Of a stretch of DNA of 64,000 bases, positions 39,061 to 51,974 are shown piece by piece. The notes under the pieces were generated by a model, which was given only the letters and a program-made list of their open reading frames with translations, made no database searches and had not been told where the DNA came from. Every line of letters starts with the position of its first letter. The first letter of the stretch is position 1. Origin of the DNA: Polytrichum commune (Eukaryota; Streptophyta; Polytrichopsida; Polytrichales; Polytrichaceae); the NCBI GenBank assembly GCA_950295325.1, contig OX485804.1, positions 32,116,001-32,180,000 of the forward strand. Reading direction: 5' to 3'. The translations under genes and the position numbers were made by a program.

Positions 39061-42000
39061 CATGCTTCTAGTTGCCATGTTTCTTTAGAAAACATCATTT
39101 CTTCATCCATTTCCTCAAAAGGGTTGCTTGCTTCAAAGAATGCCAAAAACTTCAATGGTCCAAATCCCAAGTTCATCCATGCATAGGGCCCATCTCAGTA
39201 GGAGCCATACACATGGATGCCCCCGCCATGTTGTCTGTGGACGGGGCACCTATGACCCAAGTTCCCACAACAACCTCCTTCCCATCCCCTTTGTTCATCA
39301 ACCCATGGACTTGTTTGTTTTGTGGTCTCTATTATAAAGCGGATGAACAATTGAAGTGTAGTAGAATGTCCTCTTGGGTCGCGTATTCTCGCGTGTAATG
39401 GTACTGATTGGGTGGGAGCCCAAGGCCTTAGTGACACTACATGCGGGAATACCCAACCCGAAAGGCATCATACTACATTAAGAAACGTTGGTTTTTGTCT
39501 TTAACGCAACATTCCAAATTTGTCTAGTGCATTCCACCTGGTGGAAATTGCCCTACTTGAGGGGTACACTCTAGCATATCAAGGATGTAATAGTAACACA
39601 CGGAAAAATACAATCGTTATTTTATGTATATGGGAAGGCCTTGAATGGAGGATTACCCCAAAAATGAAGTGTGTTGCCCAAGTGGAGGGTTTGTCATTTT
39701 CAAAAAGATTAACATGCAAGGCCTTCCTTTGTTTTGAATGCGAGGGCGTTTTGTGGCCTTGTAAAGCCAAGTCCGAAATATGTAATGCCTTTATTCAAAT
39801 CGTGGCGGGAATTGCAATCACAATACACCCCCAGTTAACATAGCAATGGCCACCTTGAATGGCAAGAAGGGCAACACCATGTATCACCCACACACAACAA
39901 ATGCCTACCTTGCGTGCTTCACAATGGCAACAACTTACAAAAAAAGAGGAAAAACATACATGGCCCTCTGCATTCACCAAGCCCCATGCATGTTACCCAA
40001 ACACCCAACCCACAAATAAACTCAAGAACATACTAAATCACCCTCCACACCACTCCAAATCACCACCACCACTCCTCACAATTCACAACGTGCAACTCTT
40101 CACATAGGATCACCTTCAATAGCCAACCGACCCAACTCTTGCTATAATTCATGGACTACCAACAACACCAAGATTGGCCATTACAAAGGCAACACCCCCA
40201 AATTTGAGAGACGTGGGCACAACCAACAATCTCGTTTATACAACAAAAGTAGGAGCAATCCCGTGAAAATCAACACCTCAAAGAAAGCCAATTGCCAAAG
40301 GAGTAGAAGCAACCAAACCAAAGACAATACAAGTGGCACCAACCTGGAGAAGAAGTTAGTTGTAGACACAACCATAGCCCCAAAGTGAACAAAAACTTCG
40401 GTGGTAGATTGAACCAAGGCAACATCAAACATGACCATAGCAGACATTCAAATTAACACTAGAGCAAAGGACACAATCACAGTCCAAGAAAGAATTGTAG
40501 CCAAAGGAGGTGTTCCAATCGTCCGACAACCCAATGCAAGAGGAGAACCTATCAACCCACAACAAACCCAAACTGCCGTAGGTACCAAATACATAAAGTC
40601 AGAGGAAAATATCGAGGACCTTGCCTCATTGAAGTTGCATCAACACCACACTAAACTCTATGCACCAAAATTGCCACACAAATGGAAAAGCCAGCTCCCA
40701 TCACCCACAACAAAGTTACAATGCGCATGCACTAGAAGCCAAACAACCACAAGAATAAGCAACCAACCAAACACACATCAAATGACCTAGGAATCAAAGT
40801 CAATCCACAACACAACAAACCAATGTTAGACCAAAAAATACCAATTTGGCAACATCAATAACTCAAATTCACTAGCAAATGAATACCACAAATTTTGTAC
40901 CAAAAGTCACATCCTTAACCATGCCCCACACCAAGATCAAGATCATCACAATACCAATTTATGAAAGAGTTCAAACTTTGAGGAAGATGACGACCTTGAT
41001 ATGGATGGATGCCTCTCTGGATAAGAGTAATAGCTCCCCGCAACTCACCATGGCAGAGAGCCCACACTACCTCAATGTGACCACTCCTAATGTTGTGCAC
41101 CTAGCCAATAACACTCCTTCAACATCATAATATCACAATCCTAGAATAGACCACATATTAAAGAGTCATAGTGCAAAGAGGAGAATAGCCAAAGACTACA
41201 TTGCCACCTCCACGCCCGACAAATAATTCGTTGCCACTTTGACGCCAACATACACAAAAAGGAGAATGCCCCTCTTAAGCGTTGACATGATTGCCACCTC
41301 CACGCCCGACAAATAATTCGCTGCCACTTTGACGCCAACATACACAAAAAGGAGAATGCCCCTCTTAAGCGTTGACATGATTGGGCAATTGTGGCTAGTT
41401 TCCAAATGTATGAGGCACTCACAATTCAAAGAGGGAAGCACATTTTGGTGGAGAAATGGACCAATGAAGAATTCAACATCTTAGGAATACTTGCATGCAA
41501 AATTGACAAATATCGCACCCTCTGAGGACGTTCTCAATAATTGAGCAAGTTCTCTACCCCACCGGACATCTAGACATTGTTCACAACCAACATCTTCATT
41601 TTTCACATATACCAATGCATGAAAAGGTGTCGCCTGATGCCAATCTCATGGATGGATACCACATCATTATCCAATACAAAGACAAGGTCAGATCCATGGG
41701 AATAAAGCGAGGTTAAGTCCACTTGCTTAGGTAGATTTAAGAATACGAACATCCCCTTAGGCTCCGCATACACCAACTCATAGGACATAGGTATCAACAC
41801 AATGGGCAAGAACTAGGTGGGCTTCATGAAGCTCCACCTTCAACACCCAAAATGAGACGGTTTGGCATTATACATGGTGAGTGAGCCTTTGTCATGAAGA
41901 TGGAGGATGGGGAGCAAGTAACAGACAAAGTCGAGAATGGCTTTTAGTTGATTACCAAAGCTTGAACCATGCGCCTCCACCTCAAAGAGGACAACCTCAA

Positions 42001-42130
42001 CAACCTCAACAACAACACAACCCATAGCATCCTCAAGGCTCTCATGCAAGATTGCTACTATAAAAGGAATCATTCAAATCCACATTTTGTTTGTCTTAGA
42101 CTCTGATACACTTTGCACCAACATGGAGAT
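39061..42130 (+). pseudogene. Decayed coding-like region of unknown origin
   Basis: Several plus-strand frames look like worn protein-coding sequence. 39,072-39,398 carries a CLFCGLYYKADEQLKC motif. 39,520-39,843 is Cys-rich (KAFLCFECEGVLWPC). A frame at about 41,290-41,525 includes EALTIQRGKHILVEKW and is broken by stops, and another around 41,617-41,715 reads HEKVSPDANLMDGYH. The frames change and stops intervene, so no intact protein exists. Between about 39,860 and 41,130 the plus strand is strikingly rich in A and C. I do not recognise the family; a decayed transposable element is one possibility. Confidence 0.3.
41201..41380. repeat. Perfect-length 90-bp tandem duplication
   Basis: 41,201-41,290 and 41,291-41,380 both begin TTGCCACCTCCACGCCCGAC and differ at a single visible base (ATTCGTTGCC versus ATTCGCTGCC). 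The unit is a multiple of three, so all frames run through. Confidence 0.9.
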
Positions 42131-43460
42131 ACAATAATTGAGAAGAAATTTACTCTTCAATTACAACTAATGTTTTGGTAGGCAGTTTTGTCCCAAATTT
42201 GACAATTGGTGAAGTTCAAGGAGTGTTAAAGTGATGTCGGAACCCTTGATTTTGGTCAATTGAAGTAGAGGTATATGATTTTGGCTAGATGACAATCATG
42301 TAGAAATGAATTCTTTGTCAAGCTCTTGAGAGCACCATTTTAGGAGATTTCAAAAGCTTATCATGAATTTGTTTTGACATTGCCATCTTGTGGCCAAAGT
42401 CAAGCATCTCCCCTTTTGTTTAGCCAAAACAGGGGGTTTCTAGACACTTTAAAACTCCGTAAACATTATAAATTCTAACCAATGGGCCACAAATTGATAC
42501 CAAAACAAAAAATCTGAGAGATGTTTTAGAATAACTATATTATGTGTTAAAAACACAGTTTACATGATTGACTAATGACCACGACCACTACTTTCTAAAT
42601 CCTCTAATTGGTTGAGATGATTGAGTGGCAATATCATTTTTGTTTTACACAAGGTCACAAAAATAAAGAGGATGACGAATTGACAAGAAGTACACGTCTA
42701 GAAATTAATGCATGATGTTTCATGGTCATGTAGACTTTGGGGTGAAGGAAGCTAAATAAATTGTCTCAAACAAAAATTAAGGTGACCATGGTAGGAAAAT
42801 AACAATTAAAAAAAATTATATTTTGATATCTAAATATAATAAATATAATAATATTCAATACTACATATTTATTTTTGTATTTTCATTAAAACATGCTATG
42901 TCCCAATTTAGGTTTGCTTTACAATATGTCTCATGATGACCAAGAGTTTTACAAAAAAATGCAAATCTCTCTTGGAAGTGGTCTTTGGACTGCCGACCAT
43001 GACCCATATCATATTCCCATGGCCTTAGGTCATGTATGTAAAGTGGCTCATATTATTATTATAGGCCATAAAATTTTTCAACTATGCTAAATTTATAGTA
43101 CAAAATCATCACATGCCACATTAGTCATTTAAAAAAAAAGTTAATACATGTGATAATTTTGTTTTGTGCCATTTATGTCCCACAATTAATATGCAATGTG
43201 TTGGTCAGAAGTCTTCATGAAGACTTCGGGGAAAACCCTGGGTCTTGAACCCACATTAATTCCACCTTGACTCGAAAATTAATGTGATCCACACTAATCA
43301 TTTCCACTTTAAATTTCCACCCACACTAATAAGAGTCTTTAGTGTAGTTGTTGTTGAAAGTGGGCCCAAAACTTTTCACAACCATGCGAGACTTGTGTCG
43401 TGTTGTAAAAGGCCGTCCAGCTCCTCCACGGAATCGTACAAGTTTCGTTGGTGCCAGAGG
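42131..43460. other. Gene-free stretch with dispersed repeats
   Basis: It contains repeats at 42,540-42,740 and 43,198-43,345 that match 355-535 and 35,545-35,710 respectively. It is AT-rich around 42,780-42,890. No gene. Confidence 0.4.
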
Positions 43461-44029
43461 ATGAATGAAAACCCTGTATAGCAGGTTCTCATCCACATTC
43501 CGACCTGCTGACACCGGTCGCCTCCGGCGATCTCGTGGCATAATTGGCCATGAGCGTCGCACTCGCCATCGCCCCTGTCCTCGCATCGTTCTTCTTCTTC
43601 TTCTTCTTCTTCTTCTTCTTCTTCTTCGTCTTCTTCGGCTTTACCAACACATTCTAACGATGTCAGAACAATTTATCCATTTATCTATACAGTCGCCAGA
43701 ACACGAGGATTCTGCACTTGGACACTACAGAAATAGTAATGACCGTCCCAATCATACCGGCGGACTCTGTGCAAATGTCACGCTTCCGAAATGACGAAGG
43801 AGCGCAGTGGTTTCTTTAAGGATCTATGGCACCTTATTAGTCGGCTGGAAGGATCTTCGATTCGATAACGATGCGATTACGATGCTCTTTGCGGGGGTGT
43901 ATGTATTCTCCTGCTTCTTCTTTCTCATCTGCGTGCAGATCTTAAGGGGATGCGTGTTGTCGACTGGCGTTTGGGAGAGGTTTGGTTACCGTGTCGTAGT
44001 ACAGTGTGTGGGATTTTGTTCTATTCTGC

Positions 44030-44588
44030 AATTGGCATTCACTTAAGGTGTCTGCGGACGTGGAGAGGATTGCTTTTGTTTTGTACCGTGAAAGAAGAGG
44101 ATATTCTTGTAGCCGGTGTAGCAGGAAGGTTGAGTATTCTTGCCACGTTACTACTTGCGTCGTCGTCGTCGTTGTTGCCGCCGTGGCTCTTTTTTCTCCC
44201 CTTGTGCTACCAAGATTCAGCTTAGCAGGCTAAAATGTTTGTGTCAATTATTCTCTGCAGAGTTCGGAGAGGATTTATTCTTGCAGCCGTGGAAGAAGAG
44301 GAATGCTGCGGTGTAGCAGGAAAGGTGTGCTGTCTTGGCCACGTTTTTGCCTTGTGTCTTAGTTGTTGTTACCGTGGCATTCGTTACCCCTTGTGTTGCC
44401 AAGATTCAGCTTGGTAGGTTAAAAGATTTTCGTCAATTCTTCTCTGTGGCCTTCGGAGAGTATTTTTTTTTGCAGCCGTGGAAGAAGAGGAATGTTGCGA
44501 TGTAGCCGGAAGGGTGTGTTTGCGTGTCCAAATTTTTACTTCTGTCGTAGGAGTTGTTGCCAAGACATTCTTTTCCCTTGCGTTGCCA
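44030..44588. repeat. Three imperfect tandem copies of a unit of about 188 bp
   Basis: Units are about 44,030-44,212, 44,213-44,401 and 44,402-44,588. Each has GAAGAAGAGG, GTAGC(A/C)GGAA and a GTTGCCA-like end followed by AGATTCA. They lie upstream of the transporter coding exons. Confidence 0.7.
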
Positions 44589-44778
44589 AGATTCATCAAC
44601 TTAACCAGGCGAAAGCTTGGTTCAATTTTATGGAAGGGAGCCTTTAGTTTGTAATGTGTCGTAGCAATTTTTTTTTTTTGATTCGCCACACGAAACTCAC
44701 CAAGCCAACATTTCCTTTGAAATTCGATATCTTATGATGTTGATACTGGATTGAGATTTATAAGTTGGCTGTCAGTGC

Positions 44779-44804
44779 CATGTAATCACTGTAATGATTA
44801 CATG
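44779..44804. repeat. Small palindrome
   Basis: CATGTAATCA, a 6-base loop, then TGATTACATG form a perfect 10-bp stem. The same word TGTAATCA recurs twice more before 44,840. It lies in the presumed 5' intron of the transporter. Confidence 0.7.
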
Positions 44805-45444
44805 TGATTGCATGTAATCAACAATGTAATCACATGCAAGTCCCATGACCTTGCGTGGTTCATGTTTGTGCCATAAGCATATTTTTTGTCTGACACCTCA
44901 AGGGATTTTCCTCTTAACAGTATCTTTGACTGGGTTTACAGTATTTTGCTGTGCTAAGAAACCTAATTAGGGATGGTATGAAGGCCATACTGACTTGTGT
45001 GAAGGATCTTAATATTTTCTCTTGGTACATTTTAGTGATAATTGGCCTCAGCCTGTTCGTGATCTAAGAACTAGTGGAGGGATTGCGCTTGAATGATCAT
45101 TGTTGGAAATAAGCCTATTCAGCTCTGCAGTGGAAGAACTGGATTGTACCGTTTATATGTTAGTTGCTGTACTTGCGGATGACATGCGTTGTCAGTACTA
45201 GTCTACGTCTACTTGAGAATCATGAACTTGTATCTAAAATCTCAACTTGATAAGAATACTCCCTTGCAATACTTCAAACCAAGAGTTTTCTGCTTCGATT
45301 TGCTGATGTGCTGATTGATTTTTCTTTCTCTTGAGAAGTGTTTTATCACTCATGTATTTCTCTTTCTTGATCCCTGTTAACTAATACATAACTGGTGCTT
45401 GAAGCAGGGTGTTCAATATACTGCACCGAGGGTTGAAGCTTACA

Positions 45445-48370
45445 ATGGCAGGAGATGCATGGAAGCCACATGCTGCTTTATTACTAATCCAGCTGATTTA
45501 TGGAGGCTATCACGTAATAACGAAATTAGCACTTAGTGTGGGACTCAATCAACTGGTCTTCTGTGTGCTACGGGACTTAATTGCATTATCAATTTTGGGG
45601 CCACTAGCTTATTTTTATGAAAAGTGCGTCTCTTGCCTTTACTCTGCATTGCCTTTACTCTGTATTTCTCCACTTTGGTTACACAATTTCGTAGATGTAC
45701 AGATGAAAGCCATGGTAGAGGACATAGAAGCTTGAAAGTTGAACAACTCCAGAATGTCCAGACTTTTCTGTTTCCTTTTGAAATCCTATTTTCTTTCAAG
45801 AAGAAAGTGACTTTTGAACTCCCTTCTGCACCGAATTCTTTTCTGCATCCTTGCTTGCATTATTCACAACCTTTTTGTCACAATGAACTAATTATTGGAA
45901 TCGACTCCTCCTGGGAGCATCTATGTGTACCACGGTCTACTTGGTGATGGACATTCTGAAGTGCTTCATCCATTTGTTATGAAGTTGTTGAGACTTTGTG
46001 TATGTGATCCTGTTTGATCCTTTCTCACAAACTTACAATAATACTCATCCTCTGAACTAATATATTTTCTCACTCGTTGGAACTGACAGAAGGGCTCGAC
46101 CTCAACTTTCAGGCTACTTATTATTTTCCTTTTTTTTCCTTGGGTTGACAGGGTAAGTCTGATTTTTTTGACCAAATGATTCGACAGGGGGACATGGAAA
46201 AAACACTATTGGGTCTTGTAGATGACTGCTTTCCTGCTGCCAATATGAATCCCAGAGAGTTCCAAGATCGAACTATTGTAACAGAGGTCTGTTCTTGTAT
46301 TCCTCAACAGTTAGAGAGGAATAGATGAGCGTTTTGAAATGATGGTAGCAGTACTCCTGCAGGGGAACATGATACATAAAAGAAATCACCCGATGCTTGT
46401 GTATGATCCTGATTCTTATAATACTGTATGACTTCTATGCACATTGTACCAGCCTTAATGAAGTAGCCAGATTCCTTAACAAACTCACCATGTAAAATTG
46501 CACATTTGAAGTATCTACAAGATGTGTGGATTGCTGTAAGAGTGCATGACACATGTATGTGTGGTGGAGGCTTACTTCATAGGCTGACTTGCAGGATATT
46601 TGCAAACCAGCTATTCTTCACGTTGGGACTCAACCTGACGTCGCCTTCTTATGCTGCTGCTATGCAGCCTGCTGTCCCTGTCTTCACTTTTTTACTTGCT
46701 CTCCTATTCAGGTCAGCTGAATGTTATAATACAGGATGTTTCTGACCACAAACAATGCATGAGTAATGTGATTCAGTTTTAGGTTTGTATGTGAACATTG
46801 TGTACTTCTGGAAGGAACTGGATTGGATTTGGATCCTTGTTATATATGATTTTGAATTTAATTCACTGTGCTCTAGGAAGTCTCTATCACCTCTCTCCCC
46901 TCTGCTAACGTCCCTGCATCTTTGGTCTTTGTGGTTACAAGCAGGACGGAGTCTGTGAATTTGGGAAGAGCAGATGGCAGGGCAAAAGTTGTTGGAGTGA
47001 TAGTCTGCGTTAGCGGTGCTCTATTTATGGCTTTTTACAAGGGTCCTGCACTACTTGGCGATGGATTCTCAGACTTCAACTTGGAAGGAATGGCCATAGC
47101 AGGCAAACCTGCTCCTGAGCCAGTTGGATGGCTAGCTACTGCTTTGCTTGACTTGGGTATAGACCTGTGGCAAATCGGTGTGTTCTGCCTCATTGCCAAT
47201 ACCATGTGTTTGGCTGTGTATATTGCCTACCAGGTAGCCTAGCTGAACAATCCGTTCTCTAATATTGCCAGTGACTTAAGCAATTGCAATCTTATTTTTT
47301 CCAAGATTATCTAAAAATCCAAAACAGGATTGTAGCCAGGCATGGTGTGCTTGAAATTCTGCACATTGCTGTGTGTATCTCAGATTCTCAAAGCAATCCT
47401 TGATTTTTCAAAGATGTTGTTGAGTCACTTGAATAGCAAAGCTCAAGATTATAAAAACTGTTCCAGTAGACTCTGTTTGATTTAACTGGTTGCTGTGTTG
47501 CAGGCTCCAATACTGGCTAGCTATCCAGCTGGTCTGTCTTTGACAGCTTATTCATATGCATTTGGAGCAAGCTTCATGTCATTGACTGGATGCTTCTTCG
47601 CTAATGATATCTCTGACTGGAGTTTAACACGTGCAGAAATACTTGCTGTCCTCTATGCTGTAAGATACTTTCAGGGACTGAGTATATCTTTGTGATGATT
47701 GCTTCTGTGGTTAGCAAATACATGTTTAATTTGTCATGAGCAGTTTTCAATCTTTGTGCATTTTAATCTTTCAAGAACCCATTGAACTGCCTGTGGTCAA
47801 TTGGTGCTCCAACTCATTGTGCTTACGTCACTTGTTGGTGATCTTGTGTAGGGAATTATGGCATCAGCTGTGAATTATGGACTCCTAACCTATGCCAACA
47901 AGATGGTGGGACCTTCTCTAGTTGCTTTATATATTCCCCTTCAGCCACTGGCATCGTCTATTCTCTCCCGAATATTTCTTGGAAGCTCCCTTTATGCTGG
48001 AAGGTAAGTGCTGAACACCCCCCCCCCCCCCCCCCCCCCCGAGCTCTTCAGTATTGATGAAAGCTTGAAAGCAGATGTTTATAAGATGTGCTCACTTTTT
48101 TTTTTCTCTTGGGTTCCATCCAGCATTGTTGGTGGAGCATTGATTATTGCAGGCCTGTATATGGTTACTTGGGGTCGGAGGGAAGCTGATCAATTTGTAT
48201 TCTCATCACAACGGTCACTTGGCTATTCAGGTTGCGATGCCTCATTGACTGTTCGCGACCCTCTACTAAAGGTGCTCAATCATAGAGGGCCTTTTAATGC
48301 CAGGGGTCCTTCTTTGCCTATTCTAGACCTTGGCAGCTTTTCTATGAATCAAAAAGTGGCAGTGCTCTAA
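45445..48370 (+). CDS. WAT1-related EamA/DMT transporter
   Basis: Seven coding exons join in phase with GT-AG introns: 45,445-45,623, 46,090-46,152, 46,595-46,711, 46,945-47,233, 47,504-47,659, 47,852-48,003 and 48,124-48,370, giving 400 aa, the usual length for plant MtN21/WAT1-related proteins. The start is the first ATG in its exon. Hydrophobic segments recur through the protein in two EamA halves (about residues 10-140 and 180-340). Motifs include [61 protein letters not shown] and [16 protein letters not shown]. The tail from about 345 is hydrophilic. It most resembles the Arabidopsis At4g19185/At5g45370 group by recall. WAT1 itself exports auxin from the vacuole, but the substrate of this group is unknown to me. 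Exon 2 is only 63 bp and intron 6 begins with a long C run. Confidence 0.93.
48018..48040 (+). repeat. Run of 23 C residues in transporter intron 6
   Basis: An uninterrupted poly-C starts 14 bases after the 5' splice site at 48,004. The complement could form a G-quadruplex. Its length may be uncertain because such runs are hard to sequence. Confidence 0.9.
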
Positions 48371-51300
48371 CTGTGAATTTTGTCAAATCACTCAGTCTGT
48401 GGTTTTAGGCCAATCAAGTACCCACTTAGGCCACAACCCACCAAAATACCCTCATACTGAACTTAACTTTCAGATCGAAACCCAAGGTCATCATCGAGTT
48501 GTGATGCTTCACTAAAGGGACCTCATTTTTGAGAGGTCCTGCTCAGGTAAAAGAGGTTTTCCTGCACCATTAATGCGGGGAAGAGGGAAGGAAGTTGATC
48601 AAATTATAATACTAGGTAATTTTTTTGTCATGCAACAATATTGACACCAACTGAAGTTAAAAAGGGAGATTGCACTTACTAACTTTGATATAATTACTCC
48701 CAGAAGGATTAGGAAATGAATGAGGTATACGGTCCCTTTTCCATTTTTTTAGTAACCAGCTGACAGATTTCACATATTTTACCAAACAGGTATGACCATG
48801 TACTTTTCTTTTGCTGTCCCTGTAAATGGCGTTCTTTCACCCCAACTTGCTAGTGCACATTATTGACCTTGGTGAGCGGCTACCTTGCATGTGCCTGTGT
48901 CAACTGATGTTCTGTCAGGTCAAGGTCCTGTCAATGCAGAGAGGAGTTCCCTTAACTCTTATCGTGTTGTAACTGAGAACTGAGGTTGGGAGTTCCTTTG
49001 CAAGTGAGTAACTTCAGAAGATAGGGCTCTGGATTCGTAGATGGAAAGATGCAGTAAAAGGTAGATGGGTAATGCTAAGCATCGAGATTGTCCTGGTGTC
49101 CATGGTCCTCATGTTTCGTGACACTGTCAGAATCATGCCATGTGTCTATGTTGTAGGCCAGGTGTTCCTTGGTGAAGTAGAGGATATTGAAGAGCTTGCA
49201 TGAATGTGAATGTGGCAGTGAACGACAGGCGATCCTGGCTGACAGCAGTCTAATGGGGCAATTCCCAAGTAAAGTACTATTTGTTGGCACATTGCAGCAT
49301 GATTTGTTGTCTCCACCTTCTCGTGCAGTGTATTTTGATTGCACGGCAAAATGTGAATACCATATCATCAGAGTATGCTGCCAAAATTCCACCCTGTCTG
49401 CACAAGAAATGTTGTTGGTTTCTGAATGTCACAAGCATGTTTGCAATCAAGAGGAGGTAGATTGTTCAAGGACAACCTTTTTCTTTCTTTCTTTTCTTGC
49501 AAGAGTGGTGGAGTCTGCCAGTCAAGATGGGCAGTTTTTAAAGCATTCCTCCAGAATATAACATATATCCATTCTGTAGTGGTCACTTTGGGAGTACTGC
49601 AGTCATGCAATGTTGCTTTGGAAGATGAAAACTTAAGCACAGGTGAAGAGAGTCCTTTCAGCACAGTATCTCGACATCATGCATCTCCCTACATTCTTCA
49701 AACTCGAAAGTTTTTTTGGGTAATGTCATATGAACATTTCACATAGGCTCATTGAGGCCATCATCAGTGATCATGCGCAGCAGGTGGAGTTTTTTGATAC
49801 TGTATGCAAAACAACCTATGAAATATCATGTAGGACCAACATAGGATAAGTCTAACTCTATTGTAATAAACAAATTGTTTACTGGAAAAAAATGGCATCT
49901 TAGGTCTGCTTTACATAGGACTCGAGGCCTTCAAATTCCAAAGCCAATTCACACAAAATATTGACTTGGGCCAAGAAGGAAGCAAGTTATGTTTCCATTT
50001 TGGTCCAACCCGAGTCTCTTTTTGTGGGCCATGTGAGATTTCGTCTTTAGTGCATTGAAATATAGTTCCACCTCATTAGAATATGAAATTTGATGAATGG
50101 TGGCCTTGGGATTGATTTTAGTGGATCAAACCAATGATAAAGAGGGAGTTGCATAATTGGCCTTTGGAACCAATCGAAAAACATTTACCCTTATCCTAAA
50201 AATTGCCAATTGAGCATCCAATTGTGTATTTGACCATAAATACAAATTGTGATTGACCATTCATTCAAACTTCAAGTTTATCACATAAACATATTGGCAT
50301 GTGCATCAAAGATATCATCACATGTTACGCTTCGTTAAAAATTTGAAGATACATGATATTTTTATAAAATTGGACAATTTGAAGCCAATTGAACTCTATG
50401 TATTATTATGTTACATTTAGGTTGTCTTGCTATAGAAGGTTTTTAAATCGCACAAACTGAACACATCACCAAATGTGAATCTTAACAAATTCCACCTATA
50501 AATATCTCAAAGTACACATGAAAGAGTGACTTAAAAGTAAGTTGATTATATTCAAATGCTTGTTGTTCACATGGCTCGTGTACTTATTTAGTTATAGATT
50601 CAACTTTAAGAACTTCAATCTATTTGTTTGAGAAAGAACCTTAAAGGGTTACTAGTAGAAATTTAGTTGCCACCTTAATGATATTTGGGTTGGTCGTCAT
50701 TGCAAAAATCTATGTACATCCAATTTCTTCCATAATTAGGAGTGCCATCCATTGAGCCCTAACATACTTGATTTTTGTGGGTAAGCTGGGTAGATTAGGA
50801 GGTGACAACTTGGGCAAATTAGGATGCGACATGTGGTTGTGAGGTGTTGCTTAACTTGTATTACAAGTATTCTATAATGAAAAGCTAGTTCAACAACATT
50901 TTACCTTACATGTGACCACTTTAGAGACATGACACAGTCAATAATGACATTAAGCTTGGTTTTCATTGGCAAATGACCAATTTAGAATATCCTAGTGATG
51001 TCGTCCACTTACACAACATTGAATGATGAAAGAGATTCCCCCTTTAACATCAAACTGAGAAGCAAAAAATAATCTTTGATTCTAGAGCCTAGGTCAACAC
51101 CTTCCTCAACTCCAATTTCAATTATTTCAAATTCTTTGTTATCGATTTGCAATTGCTAACCTACTCGAACTTCTATTGCTCAAATCCATCGGTTGGGTGA
51201 ATCCATAGGGTTGGAGGTGTCCACATTAGCCTCATCTACCGTAGTCTAAGCATGCCTTAATATCAATAAATAAAGAAATAAAAGTTCAACACACCTCCAT

Positions 51301-51397
51301 GTAGAAGAGAGATCAAATTCCTCTCGTCATTCAATGGGTCTTCACGAACTTGTATTGGTTGGCACATGCGGAAAGTGTGCCCCATGCCAGCGTTTAA
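48371..51397. other. 3' flank of the transporter gene, then gene-free sequence
   Basis: Up to about 49,770 the composition stays like that of the gene and probably includes the 3' UTR. The open frames on both strands around 49,075-49,746 look like chance. From about 49,800 the sequence becomes AT-rich repeat-type flank with nothing recognisable. Confidence 0.4.
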
Positions 51398-51775
51398 GTT
51401 TGAAGTCTTCAATGCCATTCAAACGTGATTATGGCCCTTCAAAATACACCTCTCTCAAAACAACCCTTCAAAATGCAACCCCAAATTAAATATGAAGACG
51501 TCACTTGAAGTCCTCAATATAATTTGCCCACCACAAGAACCAGCAAGCGTAGGGCATTGTCACTACAAGAAGTGGAGTTAGATGGTTGATTCTTGATTCT
51601 TCACATTATACTAGAAACATGTGCCATATAATTCATGCACAAGTTTAATATGAGTTTTATATTTCATTTCTACATTCTTAGATTGACGTCTTGGATTTGA
51701 ACCAACCTTTCAACTGATGAGCTGAAATTTGAGAGCCCTTCAAAATGAAACTCATATGAGGGCTTCAATCTTGAC
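51398..51775 (+). repeat. About 380-bp dispersed repeat, copy 2
   Basis: It matches 37,443-37,825 in the same orientation, from TTGAAGTCTTCAATGCC to GAGGGCTTCAATCTTGA, with small indels. Confidence 0.65.
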
Positions 51776-51974
51776 CACCACCCCAAGGCCCATAGTGTAA
51801 ACACAACCCTTGATCCATGTAAAGGTTTTCTTCATCAAGCGTTTGCGTCGGTGGAACCAGGCTGGTACTGTTAGGATAACTTATGTTTTTCTGTCGCCAC
51901 TCGGTCGACACGTCACCATAAGTGGGACCCGCAAGAAGCGCCAGCTGGAGAGAAACGTGCCACCATAGCCATTC

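Larger units (their letters stand above)
43461..45407 (+). promoter_or_regulatory. Probable promoter and untranslated upstream part of the transporter gene
   Basis: The first coding exon is preceded by a good acceptor (CTAATACATAACTGG...GAAGCAG, AG at 45,406-45,407), so an untranslated exon upstream is likely. A (TTC)n tract lies at about 43,587-43,628 in a G/C-richer stretch, a common look for a plant 5' leader. I cannot place its donor. Confidence 0.35.

Noticed and set aside
40181-40447. Leu/Val-rich minus-strand frame resembling membrane segments
   Set aside because: The hydrophobicity arises from the A/C-rich plus strand read in reverse; no gene structure supports it.
49075-49746. Overlapping open frames downstream of the transporter
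   Set aside because: Frames on both strands overlap with no recognisable motif; the stretch is better explained as 3' UTR and flank.
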